From positions 11,411 through 75,410 of the forward strand of contig NW_019775395.1 in the NCBI RefSeq assembly GCF_001039355.2: DNA of 64,000 bases, given 5' to 3'. Both the position numbers and the translations under genes were made by a program. Under the pieces are notes generated by a model that worked only from the letters and a program-made list of their open reading frames with translations, did no database searches and was not told the DNA's origin. Origin of the DNA: Lingula anatina. Taxonomy: Eukaryota > Brachiopoda > Lingulata > Lingulida > Lingulidae. The stretch's first letter is position 1; the number at the start of each line of letters is the position of its first letter. Positions 48,699-62,520 of the stretch are shown here, piece after piece.

Positions 48699-51491
48699 AT
48701 GTCTTCAAACAGTGCAGACGAGAGCCAAGACAAGGTGTACGGCGTGGTCATTATTGGGGCAGGAATCGCTGGACTTACTGTGGCGGAGACCCTCACAGCA
48801 GCGGGATTTGAGGACTTCCTGATACTTGAAGCTAGTAACAGGTACAGTGAATTCAAGCACATATACATGTTCATGTTTCTGATGTACCGGGTATATACAC
48901 ACCGTATTTGCGATAAATGTGGATCCCTTAACTACCCGTTACAAGAGGTGTGGTGTCGCTAACCGTGAGGATAGAGAGCAATTATATAGTATAGACTGTA
49001 ATACTAGTACTGGTAATATTTGGCTCAATAAAACGGGGGAGGGGGGTAGATCAAAAGCGAGGAGAGGACTGAAAAACATATAAATACCACGTACCAAATT
49101 AATCAATTTTTCTTTAAGATAGTTCTCAGAGTGCTTTACTGTGGCTTGACTTTGCCTGTAATGCATGTCCATATCATTATTGGAGGCCAAACCGACTTTG
49201 ACAATGTTTGCTTTAAAAATGGAATTTTTGGCACAAGACAGTCAGGTGTGTCTTCTTAAAGTTGCATTTACAATAATTTCAAATAAAATAGTTTTCTTTT
49301 CAATATGTTTAAAATAAACAAGCTACCATGTGACTTCGGTGTCTTAATTTGTGCTGAGCACCATGAAAAGGGTTAATTAAGGAGGGAAAGACAGCAAAGA
49401 CAACAAATGTACGTCTCTTTGTTTTCTAGTAATTAAGTCGATCAAATCATGTTCCTTGGTCATAGTTAGATTTGAAGCATTTCAAATTATGATTTGAGAG
49501 CCTTTCTGAACCCTCTCCCTTTTCAATAGCTTATCGATCTTGTCGTATGAAACAGACAGTATAATATAAAAGTCTGAGCGTTTTTCCGTTTGACAATGAT
49601 TTTCTTGGTTAATTGGCAGGATCGGCGGTAGGTGCCGCACTGAAGACTTCGGAAGCTCATTTGTAGAACTTGGTGCCAACTGGATCCATGGCACCACTTC
49701 AGAGAACTCCATCATGGTGCTAGCAGAAGAGAATGATTTGGCCAACAAGCATCAGCTGATGAACAGGTTACATATTTTTTTTAGATTCCACTGCAAAGGT
49801 TTTATGTAGATATGATGGACAACAAAATGGCCTATTTGCATGGAGTCAATAAACACAGCTTTGTAGGCAACGCTACTCACCCTTGAAAGCCCCAAATCCC
49901 CCTTTACACAAGAAAGATATCTCACCCATGATCTTGTCAGAACTGTATGTCTATACATTTGAAACCTTACACCCAGAATGCCGCTTTCGAACGATTGCCT
50001 CCGCCGACAAAGCCATGTTTTTGGTTCTGTTTGTCTGACAGTTTAAATGAGTTTGATTTTTTCAAGATAGGTCATAAATGGTTCATTTTAGAATCGATTA
50101 TATTCCTAAAAATGGTTAAATAGATTATTAGCTATAAAGATAATTAAGCTGCTTTGGGGGAGATCTTTGCTATCTTGCTATGATTTTCTTGTTGTTACTT
50201 ATGGGAAACCAAATTGATAAACAGCGCTAAGAATCTCTTTTTTATGGTTTAAACACGACCTTTTGACAAACATCTCTAAGAATCGCTTTCTTGTAAAGGA
50301 GTGTTATGTACTCTCATCATTATTTACAGGGCCCGTGGATATTTCTACAGGAGTAATGGCAGACAAATTGATAAAGAACTGGGTGCCAAAGTCTGGGCTC
50401 TCTTTAAAGAGATCGAGGCCGAAGTGGAAACAGGACAGCCATGCCCCAATAAAGGAGATAAAACCCTTTTCACCATGAGAGACCATTATGTCAAAAGGTT
50501 ACAAGAAAATCTAAAAAAGTTCCCAGCAGCTGAGAGAGCAGATATAATTGCCATCTTTAACTGTTTTTCCAACTATCTACGATTTCACTGGGGAGTGGAA
50601 ATCGCCAACATTCCGCTCGAATTATGCAGTATGGCTCCCGAAATAGAAGGAGGAGACGTTCTCATTCCAAAGGGCACGAGGTCGTTAGTTAATGCAATCA
50701 TATCGCGCTTTAGATGTGAGGGGAGGCTTAACATTGAAAAGCAGGCGACCTCGATCAGCTGGGGAGATGATCCAGTTGAAGTCAGGTGTTCCAGTGGCGA
50801 CATCTATCTAGCCAAATGTGTCGTCGTCACGGTGTCGCTGGGATACCTGAAAGAACATCACCGAAATCTTTTCCAACCATCCCTTCCACAGGAAAAAATC
50901 GAAGCTATTCATGGCTTGGATTTTGGGTTAGTAGACAAAATATTTCTTCACTATGACCGTCCATTTTGGTCTTCTGAAGTAGGTTTTGGTAGTGTCAAGC
51001 TTGCGTGGGACGACGATGAGGCCGTCATCACTGACCCAAAAAGCCAGTGGTACAAGAGAATATTTTCCTTTGATGACGTCTATTTCAACCCTAGCTGCCT
51101 CTGCGTGTGGATCTCATGCAACGAGGCGTATCACATGGAGCACCTCTCTGAGGAAGACATTTCAGAAACCTGCACCAGCCTTCTACGCCAGTTCCTCGGA
51201 GACCCCTCTATCCCGAAACCTGCTAGGGTGATTTGGTCAGCCTGGGGCACCAACCAGCACACACTGGGCTCGTACTCGTGCCCGGGAATGCAGTCAGATT
51301 CCAGTCACTTTAGCTCTCTAGCCGAACCCTTGACGGATTCCAATGGTCGATTAAGAGTCCTTTTTGGTGGCGAAGCCACTCATACAAAGTACCATTCTAC
51401 AATGCATGGAGCGCGCGAGTCTGGCGTTCGCGAAGCTACGAGAATACTTCAAAAATTTGGAGTAGATTCAAGTGCCCACCAAACATTTTAA
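48699..51491 (+). CDS. PAOX/SMOX-like: Polyamine oxidase-like flavoprotein, tandem copy 1
   Basis: Three exons (48699-48841, 49620-49766, 50330-51491) join in phase to 483 aa, the usual size of a flavin amine oxidase. The N-terminus has the FAD dinucleotide motif VIIGAGIAGLTVAETL. Exon 2 gives GGRCRTEDFGSSFVELGANW then IHG, the FAD signature and active-site histidine of spermine and acetylpolyamine oxidases. Exon 3 has LVDKIFLHYDRPFW, with the conserved lysine near residue 299, and a C-terminal FAD motif GEATHTKYHSTMHGARESG. Such enzymes oxidise polyamines, giving an aldehyde, an amine and hydrogen peroxide; exact substrate cannot be read from sequence. There is no signal peptide and no peroxisomal C-terminal tripeptide (it ends HQTF), so a cytosolic or nuclear enzyme is inferred. 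The usual Ala in FAGEA is Gly here. Confidence 0.92.
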
Positions 51492-54400
51492 ATAATGATA
51501 TCAAAAATCAAAATTGCAAATCAAAATCAAAAGGTCACGTCCTTTCTAAATTAAAAAAGTAATTTCAGAGGTTTGGTCAAAAATTGCCATGTTCTTTTAT
51601 GTATGCATAAATGATAACATGCATAATGGCATGTCAGTGCAACATGCATATGGTGTACAGATGAAACTCAGCAGCCCTCATACTGTTATAAATGCATTTG
51701 GTATTATATCTTCACTTTTTATCAAACAGCCGTCAATTTGATATGAAAGAAACCGTAATAATCATTAATCAATTATTAAAATCCTTTGAAAGAAGGTATT
51801 CAGTGTCTCTAGACAAATAATAAAACATAGTTATTCGTTACTTGGAAAACTGTAAGACATTAGTCAAATCTATGGTCAACCATCTATGGATCTTGGTCAC
51901 GACCTTAGAGGCCATGGTCTCGGTTTAGTGAGGTGGGCGTTGGGTCCGGATTGAAACTGATTAGAGAATATATAACTGGCAGACAAGTTTAGGCTCAATG
52001 CTTATCAGATTTTGTTCATGTTTTGATTGAATTCATTACCACCCTATTACTAAGAGTCAAGTTTTAATCCATCATGGCATATGTCCAGTGGATATTCGAG
52101 CAGGTACAAGGCGTTTACGTTTGACAGGCAACATATACACGGATTGCTAAAATTTGTTCGCTTGTAAGAGGAGCAAGTTTTTTTTTTTTTTTTTTTTTTT
52201 TTTTTGGTGGTGGTGGTGGGGGGATTATTGATAAATTCGTTAACTGCGAACTTTCAAATACATGTACGATTGTAATTATCCTATATTGTTCGAACCGCCA
52301 AACGTGTCCAAAGACGAATAAAACAAACGAATCCTCCAAGGCCTGCAGTTACAATGACATTCGCACACAATGTGTATTTTGTGTCCGCAGTTACAAGCAC
52401 TCCTAGTCCACTGTACATACAGCTGTACAATGTACATTGTAGCTACAAAATTGTTAACTTTAAACTAAAAGAACCGGTATACTGTACAATATGTACTGTC
52501 ATTTACATTTGATTAAATCTCGGTTAGAAGATAATATACCTGTATTGTGGGCCGTAGATTAAATGTGAACAAAGGATGCAGGAATTCTCATGATCGACAA
52601 TACCATCTCTGTTTGCGTTGTATAATATTGGATTGATATGATCTTCATGAAACGACACGCCGTCACTTTCAGTAGCACCCGCTTGTACAGTGTATCAGAA
52701 TGACACCCTTGTTTAAGAGGCAATATCACTAAGGGGCCATTCAGAATGAAAGATCCGAGTATCAACTTGTCCAAGGCTCAAATACGGCGAACCCTACGTG
52801 AAAGGAAGACAGCTTAATCCTCTAATGGTCTCGCCGCCTCCCACACGCTCCCCCCCCCCCCCGCGTCGTCTCTGCAGGGGAACAGTAATTAAATCTCGGT
52901 TCCATTCGACCTTTCATGTAGGGTCCGCCATATTTGAGCCTTGGACCAGTTGATAATCGGATCTTCTATTCTGAATGGCCCCAAAGATCCTTTTAGATCG
53001 ATCTAAGTATGGCAATGGGATCTAAAACACGCCATCCGCTATTCCCCTATATCCCTGATGTGTGATGTGTTAAAACGTGTGTTGGATTAGAATCCCAAGT
53101 ACAGGTTGTAGGGATTGGTATCATTTCCTACGTAGGTTCTGGATTTTAAAAACTTGTCATTGGAGCATGGTAGAGGGAATACAACAACAGGAGGCTGATT
53201 ATGGAGTAACACGTTTTAAAACAAGAAATGACAAAAACTGCCCTGCACTAATATTACACTTGTTGTTTCACTCTGCTGCAATGCTCTCTTTTGCAGATTG
53301 CGCATGCGTAATAAGCTATTAACCACCCAATAAAGAACTGCTGAAACTACAGGATATTACAGCCAGATTGTTGAAGGCGGTGACACTCGCATTTATTGGA
53401 CCTTCCAGGGAGGCACAATAACCAATGGAGGAGGGGACAAAAACCGGAACGAAGGTATACGCATTGTTACTGTGAGTGTTACTCAGTTAAATATTATTAA
53501 ATATAAACACTAATTTTATGTAACATGGAGCATCATCTGAAACATATTTGTTTTGAACATATTTGCATTATGAAAAAACAACAACATGAGTGCTACATGC
53601 TTTAACTCTCAACCAGAGGGTTTTCTACCTGTAACGTTTACAAAATTCTACAAAGGACCTCTGTGGGATTTGAGATTATCAGGCAAATGTGTTCTTCGTC
53701 AGACATACCCCTTGCTTTTCCCACTGGGTGCGATTTCACACTTACATATTGCAGGTGTCACCTTGGACGAAGAAAGTTGTCCTATATGTAGGTGACAAGT
53801 AGCACTTGACTGAACTTAACGCACTTTACGGTTATGCACAAGAAATTCAAGTGGTAGCTCAATTTTGTGAAAACCCTGTCGGCTTATAGAAACCGACCGG
53901 GGCGGAAACATTGTTCACCCTAACCCAGTTTAGAGGTGCAATTGAGGTCACAGGCCTGCTCTTAAAAATTTTTAGTCTGCAAACTATGTATGAATATTTT
54001 AGGGTCCTACATGAAGAAGTCTGTATCAAAGTTTCACTCTCCTGGAACCATGAACAATCGTCTATCCCCAAAAAGGAACATACTTCACTGTCACAAATGC
54101 AAAACGTCTAGCTGTGAATCATTGTACCCACTTTGAAAATTCAGTCATCAATAGTTTTGTTCTTTGATTTATCTCCTACGAGTATAACGATGTAAAAAAT
54201 TATAATAATCATCTGTATAGAGCAGTTAATTGTTTTTGAGCGACTTTAGTTTGCTTGTCACTGAATATAAAAAAACGGGGAAAATGCACCCTACCAACAG
54301 TAAAATAAGCATTAAATAAATCATTTTCCCCTCGTGATCAAAATATTATATCAGAATTGTCAAACTATCATGGAGTCACAATAAAATATTTACGGTCAGC

Positions 54401-54604
54401 AACAGAAAACACTGTACTTGAACAAAGCATGAGATTATAGACTATAATAGCTTAGTTGTAGCAAGGAGTTGTAAGACTTCTTGTTTCCAGCCTAGCAGAT
54501 TGAAGATTATACTGCTGATATCTTTGCATCAGGTTAGGTTGACTAATTAACTCTTCAAGCGGAACTGACAAGATTCTGACAACGTACAAGCTGTAAGTGC
54601 CAGC
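51492..54604. other. Intergenic region between oxidase copies 1 and 2
   Basis: The 3' flank similar to 57077-58200, a poly-T run (52180-52205), a MITE (52733-52982), and a region (53060-54600) closely matching 58480-60140. The matched region has an open stretch of about 30 codons (53355-53450; QIVEGGDTRIYWTFQGG) also open in the other unit. No gene is supported. Confidence 0.55.
52733..52982. mobile_element. MITE related to family C
   Basis: A 250-bp element with perfect outer inverted repeat GGGGCCATTCAGAAT. It shares the CCATATTTGAGCC motif and general arrangement with family C, and contains a poly-C run. It has no clear match in the other oxidase unit. Confidence 0.75.
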
Positions 54605-57076
54605 ATGTCTTCAGATAAAACCTCGGACAAGGTTTACGGCGTGGTCATCATTGGGGCCGGAATCGCTGGACTTACTGTGGCGGAGACCCTCACAGCAGCG
54701 GACTTTGAGGACTTCCTGATACTTGAAGCCAGTAACAGGTACAGTGAATTCAAGCACATATACATGTTTATGTACCTGATGTACAGGGCCTACACACTGT
54801 GTTTCCGTTAAATATGGATCCCTTAACTACCCGTTACATGAGGTGTGTTTTTTATTTTTATTTCTATTTATTTATTTATTTATTAATTTTTAATTTTTTG
54901 ACGAAAGAAACAGAAGATCAGATGTGTCTTCTTCTTTATGTTGAATTTACAACACAAGTTAGCTAACCAGTGACTTTGATGTCTTAATTAGTGCTGGCCG
55001 CTATTTAGAGAGAGATTTAATTTAGAGGGGAAAAGACACATCAAAAAGAATAAATGCACCTCTCTTTGTTTGCTATTAAATTTAAATCATGATTTGAGAA
55101 CCGATTTGTGTCTTCTCCCTTTTCAAGAGTTTATCGGCCTTGTCGTACGAAGCAAACAGTATAATACCCTGTATATAAGCCTGAGTATTATTCTGTTTTA
55201 CAATGGTGTTTCTTTGTTTATGCACAGGATCGGCGGCAGGTGCCGTACTGAGGACTTTGGGAGCTCATTTGTAGAACTTGGTGCCAATTGGATTCATGGC
55301 ACCACTTCAGAGAACTCCGTCATGGTGCTGGCCGAAGAGAATGATTTGGCCATCAAGCATCAACTGATGAACAGGTTACATTTTTTTAGATTTCACTACA
55401 AAAATTTTATGTAGACATGTTGGCCAATAAAAGGCGACATGGCCGATCTGCATCGAGCCAATGTACTTAGCGTTGTAGGAAAATAGCTTTGAATCCCCCT
55501 TTAAACGAGAAGGGTATCTCTCCTTTGAACCTGGTCTGCTATATTGCTTGCCCATCCGTTTGAAACCTTAAACACAGCACGCAGTATGCACACTATTGCC
55601 TCCACCAATAAAAATACCAGTGTGCTTTTGAACCTGTTTGGTTGACAAGTTTGATTTTTCAAGATAGGTCAAAAATCGATTAAATTCCTAAAATAAATAA
55701 ATGAATTATTGGTTATAACGAGAAATAAGATGCCTTGTCGGATATCTTTGCTCTCTGATTGAATTTTCACATTTATTTACTAATAGGAAACCGAATTGAT
55801 AGACAGCGCTAAGAATATTTGTTTTATGGTTTAAATTCGACCCTTTGACATACTTTTATGAGAACCACTATCTTGTAAAGGCGTATTATGTACTCTTTTC
55901 ATTATTTACAGGGCCCGTGGACATTTCTACAGGAGTAATGGCAGACAAATTGATAAAGAACTGGGTGCCAAAGTCTGGACTCTCTGTAAAGAGATCGAGG
56001 CCGAAGTGGAAACAGGACACCCATGCCCCAGTAAAGGAGATAAAACCGTTTTCACCATGAAAGACTATTATGTCAAGAGATTAGAAGAAAATCTTATAAA
56101 GTTCCAAGGAGCTGAGAGACCAGATGTAATTGCCATCTTTAACTGTTTTTCCAACTATCTTCGATTTCACTGGGGAGGGGAAATCGCCCACATTCCGCTC
56201 GAATTATGCAGTATGACTCCCGAAACAGAAGGAGGAGACGTACTCATTCCAAAGGGCACGAGGTCGTTAGTTAATGCAATCCTGTCTCGCTTTAGATGTG
56301 AGGGGAGGCTTTACACTGAAAAGCAGGCGACCTCGATCAGCTGGGGAGATGATCTAGTTGAAGTCAGGTGTTCCAGTGGAGACATCTATCGAGCAAAATG
56401 TGTCGTCATCACGGTGTCGCTGGGATACCTGAAAGAACATCACCGGGATCTTTTCCAACCATCCATTCCACATGACAAAATCAAAGCGATTGATGGCTTG
56501 GATTTTGGGTTAGTAGACAAAATATTTCTTCATTATGACCATCCATTTTGGTCTTCTGAAGTAGGTTTTGGCAGTGTCAAGCTTGCATGGGACGACGATG
56601 AGGCTGTCATCACTGACCCAGAGAACCAGTGGTACAAGAGAATATTTTCCTTTGATGACGTCTATTTCAACCCTAGCTGCCTCTGCGTGTGGATCTCATG
56701 CAACGAGGCGTATCACATGGAGCACCTCTCTGAGGAAGACATTTCAGAAACCTGCACCAGCCTTCTACGCCAGTTCCTCGGAGACCCCTCTATCCCGAAA
56801 CCTTCTAAGGTCATTTGGTCAACCTGGGGCACCAACCAGCACACACTGGGTTCGTATTCATGCCTTGGGATGAGGTCGGACGCCAGTCACTTCGGATGCC
56901 TAGCCGAACCCTTGACGGATTCCAATGGTCGATTAAGAGTCCTTTTCGCCGGTGAGGCTACTCATACAAAGTACCATTCTACAATGCATGGAGCACGCGA
57001 GTCTGGCGTGCGGGAAGCAACGAGACTTCTCCGATACTTTGGAGGGATTAAAGCACCCACCAAACACCTTGAATAA
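54605..57076 (+). CDS. PAOX/SMOX-like: Polyamine oxidase-like flavoprotein, tandem copy 2
   Basis: Exons 54605-54738, 55228-55374 and 55912-57076 join in phase to 481 aa. The gene structure and motifs are those of copy 1: VIIGAGIAGLTVAETL, GGRCRTEDFGSSFVELGANW, LVDKIFLHYDHPFW and the standard FAGEATHTKYHSTMHGARES. The N-terminus is three residues shorter (MSSDKTSDK versus MSSNSADESQDK) and the C-terminus ends KHLE, again without a peroxisomal signal. Exon 3 is nearly the same as in copy 1, and a stretch of roughly 170 bases (about 56625-56804) has no difference from 51045-51220. Both copies look functional. Reaction and location are inferred as for copy 1. Confidence 0.92.
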
Positions 57077-57370
57077 TGATATCGATAATCAAAAATAATG
57101 CCTGAATGTCACGGTCCTATCTTGATTAGAAAAATTGCAGAGGTTTCGTCGAAAATTTACTTGTTCTTTAATGTATGCATATCTGATAACATACATACTG
57201 CCATGTCAGTGCAACATGCATACGCTGTACAGATGAAACTCCTCAGCCATCGTTGATGCCTTGACGTTTGTCCTAAACCCCAATGATATTTTGGCCTCCA
57301 AACCCATAGCATAGGATTTTATATCTTCAAGGTTTTATCAATTCAGTCGTCAATTTGATAATAAGGAAAT

Positions 57371-57371
57371 C

Positions 57372-57412
<41 letters not shown>
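57371..57412. repeat. (AAT)n microsatellite
   Basis: Fourteen or so AAT units at the left edge of an insert absent from the previous oxidase unit. Confidence 0.95.
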
Positions 57413-57414
<2 letters not shown>

Positions 57415-59249
57415 ATTTATTTTGAGTCTAAAATCCATTATTACATGTTCAGAAGACTTTATATATACATAAAACAATCAATTAAGAAATTAATTATTAG
57501 GAATAGATAAATGAAAAATTGCAAATCATAACGACAAAAAATATAAGAGTATTCTAAATAAAACATACTTTAAATAAAACATACGGATTCTCACATAAAA
57601 GCACTTACAGTAAATAACAAAAGTATGTTTGTTAAGAAAAAATAATCAATTCTAGATTAAGAAAAAACAGCCTTGTCTTCAAAACTATTTATCACTAACT
57701 GTTTAAAATCCAAAACGATAAAACAAAGTCATTCGTTAATGTATAATATTAGTCAAATCTATGGCCGACCAGCTATGGATCTTGGTCACGTTTATCTTGG
57801 AACCCTGGTCGTATTTAATGTGTGGGGTCCGGGTGGAGACTGCATTAGCTGTTGGCAGACACGTTTTAACCTAAATGCATTAACTTCGTTTTGATAAATG
57901 GGTTTTCTTTAAAAGAAATAAATTAAGACAAGACAAGACACGGCTAATTAAGAAAACATCTTTAAAACAAATACTGGTAGAGAGAAATTTGTTTCATATT
58001 CATCCTAATAGTAAGGGCCGAGTTTTCGATCATCGTGGTTTCCTTAACGATATTTGATCAGGTACAGGGTATCTTTTGACACGCGATAGAAACAGAAATG
58101 TATACGATGGTACTGTACCATGCATATTGTCATTTCCATTTGATGAAATCTAGGATAGAAGACAATATATGTTTTATTTAAATGTGCACAAATGATGCAG
58201 GAAGTTTCCTGATCATTAACACCATCTGTGATTGCATTATATAATGTTGGATTGATATGATCTTTTTGACACGATACGCCGTCGCTTAAAGTATCACCCG
58301 CATGTACAGTAGATTCTATAACTGAGTATAATTTGATAAAACGCAGTTCCGGATATGTCAGGTGTATTGGTACATGTACTGATTGGACGAAGATTTAGGG
58401 TATAATCAGACATTAAGTAAGTAAAAAAAATGAAAACATTATCTGGGATGGAAGTAACGAGCCTTGACATGGCGATTATTGATTAACACATATTTTTTAA
58501 CAAAAAAGACAAAAACTCCCCGCACTAACATTACACGTGCTGCTTCACTCTGCTGCCTTGCTCTCTCTCTTGCACATTGCGCATGCTACTAACGACCTAT
58601 TTAAGGCACTGCTGGAACTACAGGATATTACAGGCAGATTGTTGAAGGCGGTGACACGCACATTTATTGGACCTTCCAGGGAGGCCCAATAACCATTGGA
58701 GGCGGGCACAAATCCGGAGCGAAGGTACGCATTGTTACTGTGAGTGTTACTCAGTTAAATATTATAAAACATAGAGAATAATTTTGTGTAACATATAGCA
58801 TAATTTTCAATATATTTATTTTGAACAAATTCCATTATGAAAAAAAAAAACATGGGTGCTACACGCTTCTAACTCTCTACTGTATGGTTTTTCTACCTGT
58901 AACTTTTACAAAATTGTACAAAGGATCTCGGTGAGATTTGAGATTACTCGGCAAAACGCGTTTTTCGTCAGACATACCCCTTGCTTTTCCCACTGGGCGC
59001 GATTTCACACTTACATATTGTAGGTGTCACCTTGGACGAAGAAATTTGTCCTATATGTAGGTTACAAGTAGCCCTTGACTGAACTTTACGTATACATGCA
59101 CTTAACGGTTATGCACAAGAATTTCAAGTGGTAAATTTCAGTTTTGCGAAGGGTCTGTCGGCATATAGAAACCAACCGGGGCGGAGACATTGTTCACCCT
59201 AATCCAGTCTAGAGGTGCAATTGAGGTCACAGGCCTGCTCTAAAAAATA

Positions 59250-59376
59250 TTTAGAAAACAAATTATTCTTTTTAAACATCTTTATTCTCATGAAGGTTAA
59301 ATACTGATTGCAGTATAATTGAAGGTGGCAATTCGCCAAGGCATTACATGCTCACCTTTGAAATTAAATAATAATA

Positions 59377-59417
<41 letters not shown>

Positions 59418-59702
59418 CTAAAAAAAGATAATAATAATATTCAAAGAAAAGACAGTGACGAGAACATGAGTGACATTTGAGGGGAGTGAGGGACAGGGCA
59501 TGGGGGAAAGGTATTTGTGGGGGGGGGGGGCAATAGGCCATCAGGAGAGAGTGGTAGGCGCCAAAACAGATATGGAAGAAGATTCAGACATTTTTGATTA
59601 AGAAATTCGACACTATTTCAAAAATGTTATTGTTTTGTCCAGATGTTAGTGTTTTATGGCCATGTAGGAACAGGGATATCTGATCTAGTTGGGTTCTGAA
59701 AT
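59250..59702 (-). mobile_element. Retroposon-like insertion
   Basis: The equivalent sequence in the previous unit (53955-54000) runs through without it. The left end is T-rich and contains the inverted copy of the tail found at 46187-46300, so it lies on the minus strand. It includes an (ATT)n tract (59378-59417) and a G-rich stretch. No coding region remains. Confidence 0.6.
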
Positions 59703-60140
59703 ATGCAAACTATGTTTGAATATTTTAGGGTCCCACGTCAAGAAGTTTGTATCAAAGTTTCACTCTCCTGGAACCATGAATAATAAAAGATAATTCATCG
59801 ACTAATCCCCCAAAAAGGAACATACTTCACTGTCACAAATGCAAAGCGTCCAGCTGTGAAACGATGTACTCACTTTGAAAATTCAATCATCACTAGTTTT
59901 GTTCTTTGATTGATCTCCTACAAGTATAACGTTGTAAAATTATAATAATCTTCTGTATAGAGCAGTTAATTGTTTTTGAGCGACTTAAGTTTGCTTGTCA
60001 CTGAATATTAAAAAAACGGGGAAAATGCACCCTACCAACAGTAAAATCGGCTGATATCTTTGCATTAGGTTAGGTTGACCAATAAACTCTTCAAGCGAAA
60101 CTGACAAGACTCTGACAACGTGAAAGCTGTTAGTGCCAGC

Positions 60141-62357
60141 ATGTCATCAGATAAAACCTCGGACAAGGTTTACGGCGTGGTCATCATTGGGGCCGGAATA
60201 GCTGGACTTACTGTTGCGGAGACCCTCACAGCAGCGGGCTTTGAGGACTTCATAATTCTGGAAGCTAGTGACAGGTACGTGTATAAAGATTCATGGGCTT
60301 AAAAACTTCCTTGTAACTTTCTTTCTTACTTATACCTATTACTTTCCATATTGTTACAGAAGTGTGTAGTTATGAATCGAGAACCTGCCCTCAAAACAAC
60401 CAACCAATCTTAGAAACATCCCAGCGGGCAAATTATGTTGTTTTAACGTTGAAACAACGTTTAACCATAACGTTAATAAGACGTTGGATTAACATTGGAT
60501 TTGAAAATTGGATCAACGTCAGATATCAACATTGTATCAACCCCAGTTGTTAGAGAACATTCTTGCATGAAAAGACATTAAAATGACCTGAAATGTTTTT
60601 ATTTTTGGTACAAAACACAGGTACACAATTATAACGTACACTGTAAAAACGCCCAAGTGCCTGCTTTGTCTGATTTTTTCAACGCATTTAACTCCTAAAC
60701 ATGTTTTGCACCTAAGCATGGTACATCCTTTCAGCTTGGATGTGTTTAGCAGTAGGATATGTTTGATGGCTAAATATATGTAGGGAATATATGTATGGCC
60801 TTTAAGTTAGGATTTCCAAGGTTTAGTTTTATATATATATAAGTCACAGGCACCTCAACCTGTCTACCTGTATCTACAACAGGGTACGGAGAACTGTCAA
60901 TTCTGTTAACTTCACTCCATCACATTTACAGCAACATATTCATCCTAGTGTTAGCTGACCTTGCAAGGAAGCTTATTGGAATGTATTTCTGAATAACAAG
61001 TTAAGAAAATTCACTAGTTCACTAAAGACACAAAACATGCCGTCTCTTTTACTTTAAAACACATTTTTAAAATTTTTGATAAAGTTAGTTACAGTATTGA
61101 TAAACAAAGTATCACGTTTTCAATAATTAATATTTTAAATTATAATCCATGTCTTGCATCACGACGACCAAACAACAACGTTGAGCCAATGACCAAAATA
61201 CAACGTTGAGTCAACGTCACATTATGACGGTGTTTTGACGTGGCTGGATCAACGTTGATTTTACGTTGAATTTAGGTAGATCAACGGCAATTCAACGTAT
61301 CAACCTGTTTTCAACGTTGATCCAACGTCACTATGCCTGCTGGGATGATCTCCCAAATTCCATCCCATCAGATTTTATTCAACGCTGAAGACATCCTGAC
61401 GCGATCTCGTGTATCTTATGCGCATTGAAAGTGTGACACAGTCTTCAGCTGTTGTACCTGAAAAGCCTCTTTCAGAATAGGGGAATAACTAGTCCGAGGG
61501 CCAAATATGGCGACCCACTACAAAGCTTGCCGTCCAATCCGCTAATGAGCATCGAATAAATATCACGTGGGGATGTATTCAAGTGGGTCAGCCATATTTG
61601 ACCCTCGGACTAATTAGTCCCCTACTATGAATGAGGCCAAATACTGGCGTTTGCAAATTGACACTCAATTGGGACGTGCAGGTTAATACCAATGCGGCTT
61701 TTGAGATATATGGTTCGTGAGTTGAATTTCTATAGGTGTATAGGTGAGGCATTCAGATTCATTTTGGAAATTGGCTTAAAAAGAGGGGGATTTTTAAAAT
61801 GTCCAGTAGTGAATTAACATGGTTCTGTTCTTTACGCGGATGCACGCGGATTTTAAGCTTTGTCAGTGTAGTCGTTGCGGACTGAAACCTGGCCAGTAAG
61901 CGATATTTCCTATTTTCTTAAAAGCTTAGATGGATCAATATAATCACGGTTAGGGAGCAAAGTAATAGCCATAAGTAACGAATACTTGAACTTGGAACAA
62001 ATTTAGTAGATTCGCAGAATCTATTATTTAGCGTTGGTGTTAACTTCGTTTTCGTTTTCCTTTTCCATCCATCTGTCCATTAGTCCAAGCCCTATGACCG
62101 GTGTCAAATAAAAATAAAAAGAGGAAAAAACTTCGAAATTGGCAGAAAATCTTACTCTACGCATGTAGTTTGTCTACATATGGGGTGGTAAAGGCATGTT
62201 CGTAGGTGGTACGCTACTTTTTCCTCTACTCTTTGGTTTGCCTCGTGGCTTCCTGGTATCCACCGTTTTTTTATACTGTTTGATTCCACAATCTAACTTC
62301 AAATGACTATAAGGTCTCTATATAGATGTAGATACGTGTCCAAATCATCTGAGGGTA

Positions 62358-62402
<45 letters not shown>

Positions 62403-62481
62403 CAGTCGCTTCTTCCCCCCCCCCCCTCTCTCTCTTATCAGCCTCTTATAGATGTAAATACGTGCCCAAACCAACTGAGGC

Positions 62482-62520
<39 letters not shown>

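Larger units (their letters stand above)
57077..60140. other. Intergenic region between oxidase copies 2 and 3
   Basis: The 3' flank of copy 2; an insert of about 330 bp (57370-57700) starting with (AAT)n that is absent after copy 1; DNA matching 53060-54600; and an insert at about 59250-59702 carrying a minus-strand retroposon-like tail and an (ATT)n tract. The 30-codon open stretch seen in the previous intergenic region is conserved here (58640-58730). No gene is supported. Confidence 0.55.

Noticed and set aside
50263-50478. Frame starting MTNISKNRFLVKECYVLSSL, with a sister at 55845
   Set aside because: Alternate frame over the intron-exon boundary of the oxidase genes; the oxidase frame is the supported one.
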